Of a DNA stretch of 13,292 bases, positions 1-8,199 are shown piece by piece. Location: assembly GCA_041563315.1 (NCBI GenBank), contig JBFFNE010000082.1, forward strand, positions 1 to 13,292, in the 5' to 3' direction. Positions within the stretch are counted from its first letter, which is position 1. Each line of letters begins with the position of its first letter. Under the pieces are notes generated by a model that was not told where the DNA came from, made no database searches, and saw only the letters and a program-made list of their open reading frames with translations. A program made the position numbers and the translations under genes. The DNA comes from JBFEYJ01 sp041563315 (GTDB lineage: Bacteria; Pseudomonadota; Gammaproteobacteria; Thiohalomonadales; Thiohalomonadaceae).

Positions 1-16
1 CTGGAGTTTTAGCACT

Positions 17-463
17 CTATTTGGACGACCATCCAGGGGCGCCCTCTTGCGGAAAATCTTTCAAGCAGCATCGACCTGAGGGATTGCTTGTGTCGCAGGA
101 GCACAGACCAAGCCGTGTCTGTTGCACCACGTACTCCTTTAGTGATGGATCTCGTGAAAGATCGCGCCTGGATATGCCAAAGCAATAGCACACGGGAGCA
201 TCCGTAGAGTTTTCCTTGATACCTACCGGGTGTCGCATCTGCGACTTCGTAATGACCTTTCCGTTCTCTCCAAAGTAAACCACATCGCAACTGGGGTCGG
301 CGCAGAAATAGTATTCCTGATCACTCGCCGTCCATGCCCAGGGGCGCTGAATATGATGAAGGATCGTTCTTAACGAAACCGCCGGATACTCAATACCATT
401 GACCGGGCATTTATGTTTTCTTGGCGGACTTGTCTTACGTGTTGAAGAACAGCACTCGGACAT
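17..463 (-). CDS. CopZ N-terminal-type [2Fe-2S]/zinc metallochaperone-like protein
   Basis: The 148-residue product is cytosolic, with no signal peptide or membrane segment. Its cysteine layout is that of the N-terminal half of Archaeoglobus-type CopZ (zf_CopZ plus a BFD-like [2Fe-2S] site): C4-C5, C19, a CADPSC pair (C54, C59), CYC (C92, C94), CSC (C121, C123) and a terminal GRCC (C132, C133). In the family these bind one zinc and one [2Fe-2S] cluster, and are often joined to a C-terminal HMA copper-binding domain. That domain is absent here: the protein ends about 15 residues after GRCC. Such stand-alone versions occur near mercury or copper resistance genes, but no metal transporter is in view. 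The ATG is preceded by AAAAGG about 9 nt upstream. A possible promoter (TATGAT at 487-492 and ATGTCA at 512-517, a long 19-nt spacer) is weak evidence. The family is fairly sure; the metal partner is inference. Confidence 0.8.
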   Translation of the reverse strand: MSECCSSTRKTSPPRKHKCPVNGIEYPAVSLRTILHHIQRPWAWTASDQEYYFCADPSCDVVYFGENGKVITKSQMRHPVGIKENSTDAPVCYCFGISRRDLSRDPSLKEYVVQQTRLGLCSCDTSNPSGRCCLKDFPQEGAPGWSSK

Positions 464-673
464 TGCGGTACCTTTTGCAGTGCAAAATCATAGTAATGAA
501 TATACGAAAATTGACATAGCTAGAGCTGCGCCCTGTACCGAGAGGGAATTCTTGACGCTCGATATACGCCAGCACCTCCTGTTGTTCGGTACCCTCTGCT
601 AGATAGGCAGATCAGTAGTTTATCCTATCAAGCATGGGATTTACCCTTACCAAGATATCATCCATTCCACAAA

Positions 674-1111
674 TTAGATCGTATTGATTGGCACCAGGTT
701 ATAGACGAAATGGATACCGGCCTTTGACATGCCCTCACGCACATAGAATCGATGTGCATCCTCCCTGTGCATGCCGGAATCCAGATGCAATTGGTGACAA
801 CCTTCGTCTAGAGCATATTCTCGCAACCAGATTAGCATGTTGGTTCCGTAGCCATTTGAACGGTGATTAGCTGAAGTCACCAGATCATCTACGTACAGGA
901 ACCGGCCCCACGCCAGGTTTTCCCCGATGCGGATACCCGCTGCGGCCACAACCGTGTTGCCGTCCTTGATGAAGACCAATCGATAGCCGTCCTTTTGCTG
1001 ATGTTTGATTCGGGGAACGAATTCGTCCTCCTGAATATGCGGACGAAGCTCTCGCATTATCGGAAAGCAAGCCGCTATCTCTGTGTCAGTTTCAGCGATG
1101 CAAATATTCAT
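674..1111 (-). CDS. GNAT-family N-acetyltransferase
   Basis: This is a 145-residue single-domain GNAT protein. The acetyl-CoA-binding motif A is clear: a strand VDDLVTS followed by R84-S-N-G-Y-G89 (the R/Q-x-x-G-x-G/A pyrophosphate loop), then the helix TNMLIWLREYA. Motif B is seen near the C-terminus as FYVREGM (about residues 122-128), the usual FYxxxGF. The length is normal for a minimal GNAT. The substrate cannot be told from sequence; small-molecule amines, amino acids or protein N-termini are all possible. The ATG at 1111 has only a poor ribosome-binding site (AAGCC), but no better in-frame start exists. The upstream GFA gene ends 33 bp before it on the same strand, so the two may share a transcript. 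Family assignment is confident; function is open. Confidence 0.85.
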   Translation of the reverse strand: MNICIAETDTEIAACFPIMRELRPHIQEDEFVPRIKHQQKDGYRLVFIKDGNTVVAAAGIRIGENLAWGRFLYVDDLVTSANHRSNGYGTNMLIWLREYALDEGCHQLHLDSGMHREDAHRFYVREGMSKAGIHFVYNLVPINTI

Positions 1112-1144
1112 GGTGGCTTAATTTATGATCCCAGGCAGGTTATG

Positions 1145-1525
1145 CTACTCAAACTTAAACGTCTGGATCGCTGATTCCCAGTTCTTTCCGTCAAAGCTCC
1201 TCACCTCCACGCTGTCTTGCTCTGTTTCACACTCATCGAGACAGTTAATGTTGACGCTGTATGCACTTGGCGCGGCCCGCGGATTACTGAATGGTTGTAT
1301 GCCGCAGTGCTTGCAGAACCAATGCTTCGCCTCTTTGGAGTCGAACTGATACAAGGTGAGCGACTCCTCCCCGGAGAGCAGCTTGAAGCGCTCTGGCGGA
1401 ACGCGGTGATGCAAAGCCCCCTTCTTTTTGCAAATTGAGCAGTTGCACTTGATGGCGGTATTAAGTTCGGTTTCAATCTCGAATCGAACGGCCCCACAGT
1501 GGCAACTCCCTGTGAATATTCTCAC
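1145..1525 (-). CDS. GFA-family (glutathione-dependent formaldehyde-activating enzyme-like) zinc protein
   Basis: With the GTG start at 1525 the product has 126 residues, the usual size for the GFA/Mss4-like fold. The zinc ligands are all present: C8-H-C10-G, C27-N-C29-S-I-C32 and C71-K-H-C74-G. The family name comes from Gfa, reported to speed S-hydroxymethylglutathione formation, but most members have no proven substrate and that name should not be read as function. The start was chosen because GGAGGA sits 6 nt before this GTG and the protein then opens directly into the first strand (RIFTGSCHCG). An in-frame TTG 54 nt further upstream lacks such a site. It lies 33 bp ahead of the GNAT gene. 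The fold is confident; the reaction is unknown. Confidence 0.85.
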   Translation of the reverse strand: MRIFTGSCHCGAVRFEIETELNTAIKCNCSICKKKGALHHRVPPERFKLLSGEESLTLYQFDSKEAKHWFCKHCGIQPFSNPRAAPSAYSVNINCLDECETEQDSVEVRSFDGKNWESAIQTFKFE

Positions 1526-1710
1526 GGTAGTTCCTCCATCTTCATCATTTTTTAGCTCTACTCCCTGTTGATGTGTCAATACTACTCATCTTGCTGTCAT
1601 GAGCGGATTGTATCCTCGCCCTACCCCTTCGATAAAGCCCGGGGGGGCAAGAATGCATCTGAAACATTCGGTGTCAGGCGGAGAACTTGATGGTGGCGCT
1701 TATTGTGATG

Positions 1711-2295
1711 TCAGAGTAGATAGTAAACAACAAATACAAAGGTTAGTGCTGTAAGGATGAACGCGAGCAGCGCAAGAAACCCGTCATGAGAAATCAACGA
1801 TAGACCGAAAGCGGCGAGAACGGCACCGGCGCTCGTGGCGGAAAAGGGTACCAGCTCCATCAAAGGCAGACTGGCGGCGATCACGATACAGATGACCGGG
1901 ATCGGAAAAATGCCAAAACCCTGAGTAAGAAATGTCAGTCTCGGCCGCAGCCAGCGGTCGATGAAGCAAGCCGGGGTTCGTAGCCAATTAAGGGATTTAT
2001 CAAGTTTGTTTCGTGCCAGTGACCGCCTTAGCATCCAGCCAGGTAGCCAGAAACGCCGCCTCCGTAATAGCAGCTGGATGGCGAACAGCATCACGACCAA
2101 CCCCATGGTCGTAGGCATCCCCGGAATGCCACTCAAGGGGGATACCAGGATGAGGCCGACCATAAGCAGTAAAGGACCGAACGCTCTACTCCCAACCGCC
2201 TCTACAATGACCCCCAGTGTGACGCGATCCAAATCCCCCGCGGCCTTACTGATTCGATCAAGTAACCCCTCCAGGTTTGTGAGATCTTGCTCCAT
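1711..2295 (-). CDS. ExoD-family inner-membrane protein
   Basis: From the ATG at 2295 the product has 194 residues. It matches the ExoD family (named for a Rhizobium gene needed for exopolysaccharide production and alkali tolerance). A soluble amphipathic N-terminus (LEGLLDRISK..) is followed by hydrophobic segments. The signature loop PLSGIPGMPTT is present, then a basic RRRR stretch, a W-rich linker, and a C-terminal hydrophobic block ending FVFVVYYLL, which suggests four or more membrane segments. The exact role in polysaccharide synthesis is not established for the family. No polysaccharide genes lie beside it, so the context gives no support. A GTG 45 nt upstream (2340) is also open, but the ATG start gives the family's usual N-terminus. 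GCCC/GGGC at 1637-1648, followed by TTTAT on this strand, is a poor terminator candidate downstream. Confidence 0.85.
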   Translation of the reverse strand: MEQDLTNLEGLLDRISKAAGDLDRVTLGVIVEAVGSRAFGPLLLMVGLILVSPLSGIPGMPTTMGLVVMLFAIQLLLRRRRFWLPGWMLRRSLARNKLDKSLNWLRTPACFIDRWLRPRLTFLTQGFGIFPIPVICIVIAASLPLMELVPFSATSAGAVLAAFGLSLISHDGFLALLAFILTALTFVFVVYYLL

Positions 2296-2442
2296 TTCAC
2301 ACTCTCGCGAGAATAGGTTCGAGGAAGGGCCCTGCGTCACATCAGTCCAAGTTTAGACTAATGTGATGCCAAGCGGCGTTCTCCATTCCTCGCAAATCCG
2401 GGGAAGAATTAGGAAGGCATACTGCCCTGGCCCGGCCGGAGA

Positions 2443-2655
2443 TCATTGAGAGGTAGCCTGGTTTGAAGCTCCGATGAGGTTTCCGGCCAGATCCTGCGGG
2501 TTCGACGACGGGGCCTTCAAAAATGTGTAGAAGGTATAAGCCTCGCTCCTGAGGTTTGGCACCCGCTGCTCCTGGTTAGTGTCGATTCCCCGCAATTATG
2601 GGGTGTGTGCCCTACCGCTTACCGTCGTCGTTACCATTACTTTATTAAGTGACAT
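2443..2655 (-). pseudogene. possible small degraded reading frame in the 2296-2719 gap
   Basis: The gap between the ExoD gene and the large secreted-protein gene holds no convincing gene. On the minus strand an ATG at 2655 opens a frame of 19 codons (MSLNKVMVTTTVSGRAHTP). It stops at TAA (2596-2598), then continues in the same frame for another 50 codons to TGA at 2443-2445, including EAYTFYTFLKAPSSNPQDL. The continuous frame and protein-like composition on both sides of one stop are compatible with a nonsense-mutated small gene. I do not recognise the sequence and the ribosome-binding site is weak, so chance is a fair alternative. The plus-strand promoter of the large gene should lie in about 2620-2700, but no box pair stands out. 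Confidence 0.2.
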
Positions 2656-2719
2656 GTTAACTATCACTCATCCTTGCATCGGCATGGATTAGAGGCTCAC
2701 TTGTAAAAGGGAAAGGGAT

Positions 2720-5700
2720 ATGGGCGGAAATAGGGGATCTTTGGGCTGCCAGCTTGCTCATTGGCGGCTGTTTGGCGGGTTGTTGGGTGGCCTCTTTTTC
2801 GCATGCGGGGCGCACGGTTTGACCATCTCGGTGGTGGACCCCGCTGGCGCACCAGTGAGCGGGTTTCGCTGGCAGGTTGAGGAAGATACCACTCACCCAG
2901 TGGTCCCCGGGTTTACCGTGGCGGACTCGCTGTCGGTGGGCATCCATCGCAGCTACGCCCCGCTTGTCCTCGATAAGGCAGGTAGGCCAGCAAGTGGTAC
3001 GGCCACCGGGGCAACGGTGACCGTCGATCTGTCCACCAACCAGCGTTACTCGGTTTCCATCCTGCCTCTGAACGGTTACGGCAACAGCGGGACCAATGTG
3101 GCGACCGGACAGGAGAACGTCACGGTTACCGTCAATCCGCTGCCCCTGCCGACGGCGCAGATCTCGATCTTCGCCTTCCACGACATCCGTCCGCTCAACA
3201 ACGTGCCCGACCTGCCACAGGAGGAAGGATTACCCGGCTTTTCGGTACTGCTGAGCGATGCGGCAGGGGCGATGAGTCAGGATGTATTCGGTAATCCACT
3301 GGGCACCAGCTATTCGCTGGATGCCAACGGTAACCCGGTATTCGATGCCAATGGCGATCCGGTGGTCGCCCAGCGCGGCAAGGGGAATATCAAGACCGAT
3401 GCCAATGGCGATGCCTTGATTAAATACCTGGCTCCGGGCAAATACGGTGTGCAGCTGGTGCCACCCGTCGGCCAGGGCTGGCAGCAGACCAACACCATCG
3501 AGGGAACGCGTACCATCGATACCTGGGTGCGGGCCGGCGAGCCTTCGGTCTTCGGCGAGTTCGGACCGCCCAATCGGCATGTCTTCTTCGGCTTTGTCCG
3601 TCCGTTCAATAACCTGACCGCCGCCACCACAGCCGGCAGCGTCAGCGGCCGGGTGGTCAACGCCCACAACTCGGCGCCGCCCGATTTCACCTTCAATAAC
3701 GGCCACCCCATTGCCGACTGCTGGGTGGGGCTTAATGAGCTGGGCAGCCGCACCGCCGTGTATGCCGCGCCGTGTAATCCCGACAGCACCTTCACCATCA
3801 ATGGCGTCCCGCCGGGCGATTATCAGGTGGCTCTGTGGGACAGCCATCAGGATGTGATCTTTAACATCAACGGGCTGACGATGCCCGCCGACGGTAGCCA
3901 TGTAACGATGGGCGATCTGCCGGTGTTCCGCTGGTTTGGAACCCTGAAAAATACCGTTTTCTTCGACCGCAATGAAAACGGTTTTCGTGACTGCGTGACC
4001 CCTGCTTGCACTGATACCCAGCGGGATGATATTCCCCTGTCAGGTCAGACCATTAACCTGCGGTTTCGCGATGGCAGTATCTACCAGAGCCTGGCGACGG
4101 ACATCAACGGCGAAGCCAATATGGAGGAGGTATTCCCCTTCTTCAAGTACCTGGTGGCGGAGGTCGACTTCGCCCGCTTGAAGGCGACCGGTGCCACCGT
4201 TATCACCGATGGCGGCGGTTCGGTCCTTCCCGACCAGGGGTGGGATTATCCCTCCCGCGGGCGTCTCACACCGCAACCGCAGTGCGATAGTATCGATGCC
4301 ACCGGTGCCTGTATCGGTCCGCAGATCAACCCCAATACCGGCAACAGTCTATCGCGTACCCTGACCGGGCCGGTCCTTACCATGGCAACCCAAACCTTCC
4401 TTGGGCTGACCAACGTGATCGAATGGGGTAAAAACACCTACAAGCGCAAACAGCACGGCGGCATCTCCGGCATCGTTTACTACGCGACCACCCGCGCCGA
4501 GAATGACCCGCGCTACGCGGTGGGCGAGCCGTGGGAACCGGGGGTTCCGAACGTCCAGCTCAGTCTCTACCAGGACAGCGACCGCGACGGGGTGATCGAT
4601 GACATGAATGGTGACGGAAGCGTTACCTTAAGCGATGTGGACAACTATCCCTTCGGTTGGCGTTGGGATTTCCGTCCCATGGGGCCGGAGGATGTGGATC
4701 ATAACGGCAACGGGGTCTTCAACGGTGGGGATGCGATCGCTGTCGTCCGCAGTGACAGCTGGGATCGTAATTTGCCTAAGGGGTGCCAGACACCACCCTT
4801 TACGGTAAATGGTATCCAGACTCAGGAGTGTTTCGAGGGGTTGCGTACCTTCAACCAGGTGCGTGATGGGGTGTTCGACGGCGGTTACGCCTTCACCCAT
4901 TATCAGCATGGCGGTGTCGACAGCGGTTCGCGGCTCTGGCCCCTGCCGCAGGGAGACTACATCGTCGCAGCCGACCCGCCGCCCGGCTACAAGCTGATTC
5001 ACGAAGAGGACAAGAACGTCGATTTTGGTGACGTCTACACCCCTCATCCACTGCTGTTGTCGCCGGTTTGTGTGGGCGAGCAACATGCGGTGCCTGCCAG
5101 TCTCACCCTGTTCCCCGGTGTCGATGCGCCGTTTGCCGGACAGACACGCCCGTCGTGTAACCGCAAGCAGGTGCAGGTGACCAAAGGGAAGAATACCGCA
5201 GCGGATTTCTTCCTTTTCACCGAGGTACCGAAGAGCGCCCGTGTGGTGGGTTTCCTGCTCAACGACTTCGCCAATGTCTTCGATCCCAACTCCCCGAGTT
5301 ACGGCGAGAAATTCGGTGTACCGTGGTTGCCGGTGTCGATTCAGGACTTCGCCGGAAACGAGGTGGCGCGCGTCTATACCGATGAATGGGGTACCTATAA
5401 CGCGATGGTCCCCTCCACCTATACGGTAAATCTGCCGACGCCGAGCGGGGTATCGCCCAACATGCTCAGGGTCTGTCTCAACCATCCTGGCCCTATCGTC
5501 AATCCGCAGGATGCTTCGGTGATGATCACCGACCCGCGCTTCGACCCCGGCCTCTCCCAGCTCTGTTACACCTTCGATGCCTGGCCGGGCAAGACCACCT
5601 ATGTGGATACCCCGATCCTGCCGGTGGTGGCAACTTCGGGACGCACCGACTACCCACTCGATTGTGAATTTCCTGATGGCACGCCGGTAATACACGCGGT

Positions 5701-7726
5701 GAGCGGCCCGGCCGGCGGCCCCTATGTTGCCGCTACCGGTCAGTCATTGACCATCGATGCGGCGAATATCCTTGCCCCGGTCACCGTGCCCAATCCGGCC
5801 TTCGCCGTCGGCAATAATCAGGCATTGACCGTGGCGCGGGACTACAGCTTTGGCACCGTACCCGGCAGCGTCACCCTTGGTGGCATACCACTGACGGTCA
5901 CCAACTGGGGGGCGACCACCATCAATGTCATGGTTCCAGCCGGAGCCCAAACCGGTCAGCTGGTGGTGACCCGCGGCGATAATGGCCTCTCCAGCATGAC
6001 TGGCATCACCGTCACGGTGGGTGGCCCGGCGCCGGTGCAAGTGCCGATCGGCGGCTCGATCCAGGCAGCCATCGACGCGGCCATGCCCGGCGATCTGATC
6101 ATGGTACCACCCGGCACCTACACCGAGCCGCTGGTGCTGTGGAAACCGATCAAGCTGCAGGGCTGGGGCGCAGCCTCGACCATCATCGACCTCACCGGCA
6201 CCGATGCGGCGTTACCGGCCTGGCGCAACCAGGTGAATGACCTTATCGCCACGGGCCAGGTCGACTTGATCCCCGGACAGACCAACATCTCCAATCTCGA
6301 TGAGGGACCGGGCATCCTGGTGCTGGCCAGGAACGGCGCCTTCTCCCCCCTCGATCCGGCGCGCATTGATGGGTTTACCATCACCGGGGCAGCCAAAGCG
6401 GGCGGCATTATCGTCAATGGTTACGCCAGCGGACTGAAGGTGAGCAATAACCGGGTCGATGCCAATCGCGGCAACTATGGCGGTGGCATCCGTCTCGGCC
6501 AGCCCTTTACCACTGATGCCCAGGGGATTGTCAGTTATCCCTCCGCGGTCAATGGCGACATCCACATTGCCCACAACCAGGTGATCAAGAACGGCACCGT
6601 GGGAGCCGCCGGTGGCGGGGTGGCCCTGTTCACCGGCAGCGATCGCTACCAGATCAGCCGCAATTTTATCTGCGGTAACTTCTCTGGCGGCGATGGGGCC
6701 GGCATAGGCCACCTGGGGCTGAGTGATCAGGGTCTGATCAGCGACAACACCATCCTCTTCAACCAGGCCTTCCAGCAGACCGCCGGGGCCGGCGGTGGTG
6801 GCGGCGGTATCCTGATTGCCGGAGCCGATTCCCTGAACGGCGTGACCCTGAGTCCTGGTGCCGGCTCGGTGGCAGTGGTCAACAACCTGATCCAGGGAAA
6901 TCAGGCCGGGTCCGGTGACGGAAGCGGGATCCTCGCCCGCTTCGTCAACGGGGCCGACGCGCAAGGGGCCCCCACCCTCTGGCACCGCCTCGATATCTTC
7001 AACAATATCGTGGTCAATAACGTGACCGGGCTGGCCGGGGCCATCGCCTTGCGCGATACCGTGAGGGCCTCGATCATCAACAACACCATCGCCCACAACG
7101 ATAGCACGGCAACCGCGGCCGATGCCTTTAGCGGTGGTCCCAGCGTCTCTGCCCCGCTGCCGGCCGGCGTCGCCTCCCGCGCCCACAGTCCGGCACTGGC
7201 CGCGGTGGTGACCGACAGCTTCTCCAATCCGATACTGGAGAACAACCTCCTCTGGCAAAACCGTTCCTTCTACTGGTCAGTGGCACAGAATGGCGGCACC
7301 GGCGGACTGCTCCCCGACGTGGCCGCCGGCGATCCGGCGGATTACTATGACCTGGGTGTCCTCGGCACGATCGGCCAGCTCAATCCTCTTGGCTCGGTAC
7401 TGACCGACATCACAGGCTACGATGCCAGCAATCGGGCCGTGGATCCGCAGTTCGTGGCACCTTACGTCAACGGCGGCCCCAGCCATACCCTGGTTGCCGG
7501 TCCGCTCACCCTGATCGAGACCATTCCCGCCTTCGACGAAGGGGGCAATTTCATCGACCTCAGCATGGGACCGCTAACGCTGACCGGCGATTATCATTTG
7601 CAGGCGGGCTCTTTGGTGGTCGACAGCGGGATGGCGGTCAACGATCCATTGCTTGCTACCGATATCGATGGTGACCTCCGACCGAGTGGCGGTGGAGTGG
7701 AACCTGGCGCAGACGAGTTACCCTGA
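2720..7726 (+). CDS. giant secreted multidomain protein: SdrB-like/regulatory domains, IPT/TIG, parallel beta-helix
   Basis: The product has 1668 residues. Residues 1-33 form a signal peptide with a Gly/Leu/Phe-rich core ending ACGAHG, so it is exported. Residues about 35-480 hold beta-sandwich stretches of the carboxypeptidase-regulatory/SdrB type (for example FFDRNENGFRD at 414-424, TDINGEA, PPGDYQVALWD). Residues 619-673 carry calcium-loop motifs (DSDRDGVIDDMNGDG and DHNGNGVFNGGD). More such domains follow to about 985. An IPT/TIG-like domain covers about 1040-1102. A pectate-lyase-like right-handed beta-helix starts at IQAAIDAAMPGD (1115-1126) and runs to about 1540 with many N-N and GGG turns. 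The end has the DIDGDLRP..GADE form common on secreted beta-helix proteins. No catalytic site or sorting motif is recognised, and at least 14 cysteines occur, many in close pairs. GGGAAAGGG just precedes the ATG. Adhesin, matrix protein or polysaccharide-binding protein are all possible; the role is unknown. No neighbour shares its strand. Confidence 0.85.
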   Translation: MGGNRGSLGCQLAHWRLFGGLLGGLFFACGAHGLTISVVDPAGAPVSGFRWQVEEDTTHPVVPGFTVADSLSVGIHRSYAPLVLDKAGRPASGTATGATVTVDLSTNQRYSVSILPLNGYGNSGTNVATGQENVTVTVNPLPLPTAQISIFAFHDIRPLNNVPDLPQEEGLPGFSVLLSDAAGAMSQDVFGNPLGTSYSLDANGNPVFDANGDPVVAQRGKGNIKTDANGDALIKYLAPGKYGVQLVPPVGQGWQQTNTIEGTRTIDTWVRAGEPSVFGEFGPPNRHVFFGFVRPFNNLTAATTAGSVSGRVVNAHNSAPPDFTFNNGHPIADCWVGLNELGSRTAVYAAPCNPDSTFTINGVPPGDYQVALWDSHQDVIFNINGLTMPADGSHVTMGDLPVFRWFGTLKNTVFFDRNENGFRDCVTPACTDTQRDDIPLSGQTINLRFRDGSIYQSLATDINGEANMEEVFPFFKYLVAEVDFARLKATGATVITDGGGSVLPDQGWDYPSRGRLTPQPQCDSIDATGACIGPQINPNTGNSLSRTLTGPVLTMATQTFLGLTNVIEWGKNTYKRKQHGGISGIVYYATTRAENDPRYAVGEPWEPGVPNVQLSLYQDSDRDGVIDDMNGDGSVTLSDVDNYPFGWRWDFRPMGPEDVDHNGNGVFNGGDAIAVVRSDSWDRNLPKGCQTPPFTVNGIQTQECFEGLRTFNQVRDGVFDGGYAFTHYQHGGVDSGSRLWPLPQGDYIVAADPPPGYKLIHEEDKNVDFGDVYTPHPLLLSPVCVGEQHAVPASLTLFPGVDAPFAGQTRPSCNRKQVQVTKGKNTAADFFLFTEVPKSARVVGFLLNDFANVFDPNSPSYGEKFGVPWLPVSIQDFAGNEVARVYTDEWGTYNAMVPSTYTVNLPTPSGVSPNMLRVCLNHPGPIVNPQDASVMITDPRFDPGLSQLCYTFDAWPGKTTYVDTPILPVVATSGRTDYPLDCEFPDGTPVIHAVSGPAGGPYVAATGQSLTIDAANILAPVTVPNPAFAVGNNQALTVARDYSFGTVPGSVTLGGIPLTVTNWGATTINVMVPAGAQTGQLVVTRGDNGLSSMTGITVTVGGPAPVQVPIGGSIQAAIDAAMPGDLIMVPPGTYTEPLVLWKPIKLQGWGAASTIIDLTGTDAALPAWRNQVNDLIATGQVDLIPGQTNISNLDEGPGILVLARNGAFSPLDPARIDGFTITGAAKAGGIIVNGYASGLKVSNNRVDANRGNYGGGIRLGQPFTTDAQGIVSYPSAVNGDIHIAHNQVIKNGTVGAAGGGVALFTGSDRYQISRNFICGNFSGGDGAGIGHLGLSDQGLISDNTILFNQAFQQTAGAGGGGGGILIAGADSLNGVTLSPGAGSVAVVNNLIQGNQAGSGDGSGILARFVNGADAQGAPTLWHRLDIFNNIVVNNVTGLAGAIALRDTVRASIINNTIAHNDSTATAADAFSGGPSVSAPLPAGVASRAHSPALAAVVTDSFSNPILENNLLWQNRSFYWSVAQNGGTGGLLPDVAAGDPADYYDLGVLGTIGQLNPLGSVLTDITGYDASNRAVDPQFVAPYVNGGPSHTLVAGPLTLIETIPAFDEGGNFIDLSMGPLTLTGDYHLQAGSLVVDSGMAVNDPLLATDIDGDLRPSGGGVEPGADELP
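3320..3415 (+). repeat. short in-gene repeat encoding DANG[N/D]P units
   Basis: Within the large secreted protein an eight-residue unit is repeated: DANGNPVF (residues 201-208), directly followed by DANGDPVV (209-216), and then DANGDA at 227-232. The DNA copies are similar (GATGCCAAYGGYRAY), so this looks like a recent small duplication. The Asp/Asn/Gly spacing resembles a calcium-binding turn, which is inference. Confidence 0.5.
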
Positions 7727-7747
7727 CGCCAGGTGGCAGGAGCCAGG

Positions 7748-7775
7748 CCGGAGTGTGGCAATGCACTCCGGTTTC
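7748..7775 (+). terminator. weak rho-independent terminator after the large secreted-protein gene
   Basis: A perfect 8-bp GC-rich stem, CCGGAGTG (7748-7755) with CACTCCGG (7764-7771), encloses an 8-nt loop and lies 21 bp past the stop codon. Only three T follow (GTTTC), so termination may be partial. In the reverse direction no T-run follows, so it would not serve the convergent lipase operon. Confidence 0.45.
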
Positions 7776-7913
7776 GGCACGTCTCCTCCCCCTACCCTCC
7801 TGTAATGAGAACGGGGCAGGTCCAAAGTCAATCATCACTAGGCTCCAAAGCGGGAGAGGTTCACTTGCCATGGAGCGCAGCGCAAGGGTAAGCCGTCGGA
7901 CTCGATGTGGGTG

Positions 7914-8199
7914 TTAGAAGCCATTTGCCGCACCTCTGCTTCCTTTGACAAATACACACTCAGCAATGCCCGTGGCCACTCGTTTGCCTTTGGCGTTCAG
8001 TACCTCCGCCTGAATGCTGAGACCTCGATGCTGACCCCCTATTCATCTTCTACCCAGACCTCGTCGTGTCGAAATAACGGTAGGCTTTGGCCTGAGGCGA
8101 GGCCGCCACAAGGGCACGGAACAGGCCGTCGAGGGTCTCGACCTGAGCAAGTGGTATTGTTGCGTTAACCTCTACCGACTCCTGCTTGGTGCTATAAGG
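7914..8199 (-). pseudogene. frame-broken gene remnant after the lipase, perhaps hotdog thioesterase
   Basis: The 470-bp gap between the two convergent genes has no intact gene. On the minus strand, immediately after the lipase stop and in the same frame, coding-like sequence continues (STKQESVEVNATIPLAQVE, LDGLFRALVAASPQAKAYR) for about 50 codons to a TAG. In another frame, GLSIQAEVLNAKGKRVATG then IAECVFVKGSRGAANGF ends at TAA 7914-7916. The second piece resembles the last strands of a hotdog-fold acyl-CoA thioesterase (a strand, a Gly turn, 'vAtg', a strand), and the intervening frame adds DEVWVEDE. Together they suggest one small gene with a missing start and at least two frameshifts. The thioesterase reading is tentative, though it would fit beside a lipase and a fatty-acid porin. 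A plus-strand frame over 7905-8168 is not credible. Confidence 0.3.

Noticed and set aside
1526..1579. Upstream TTG start for the GFA-family gene
   Set aside because: The GTG at 1525 has a GGAGGA ribosome-binding site at the right distance and gives the normal family N-terminus.
3230..7486. Many long minus-strand frames opposite the giant secreted-protein gene (for example 4628-5695 and 6212-7258)
   Set aside because: They are GC-rich shadows of a clearly coding plus-strand gene. They have no ribosome-binding sites or recognisable domains, and show odd Gly/Arg/His composition.
8128..8142. GTCGAG-GGT-CTCGAC perfect hairpin as terminator of the lipase operon
   Set aside because: The stem is only six base pairs with no T-run on either strand, and it lies inside the decayed coding sequence.
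7905..8168. Plus-strand frame of 87 codons after the giant gene
   Set aside because: It has no ribosome-binding site and low-quality composition, and the opposite strand shows better protein-like pieces.
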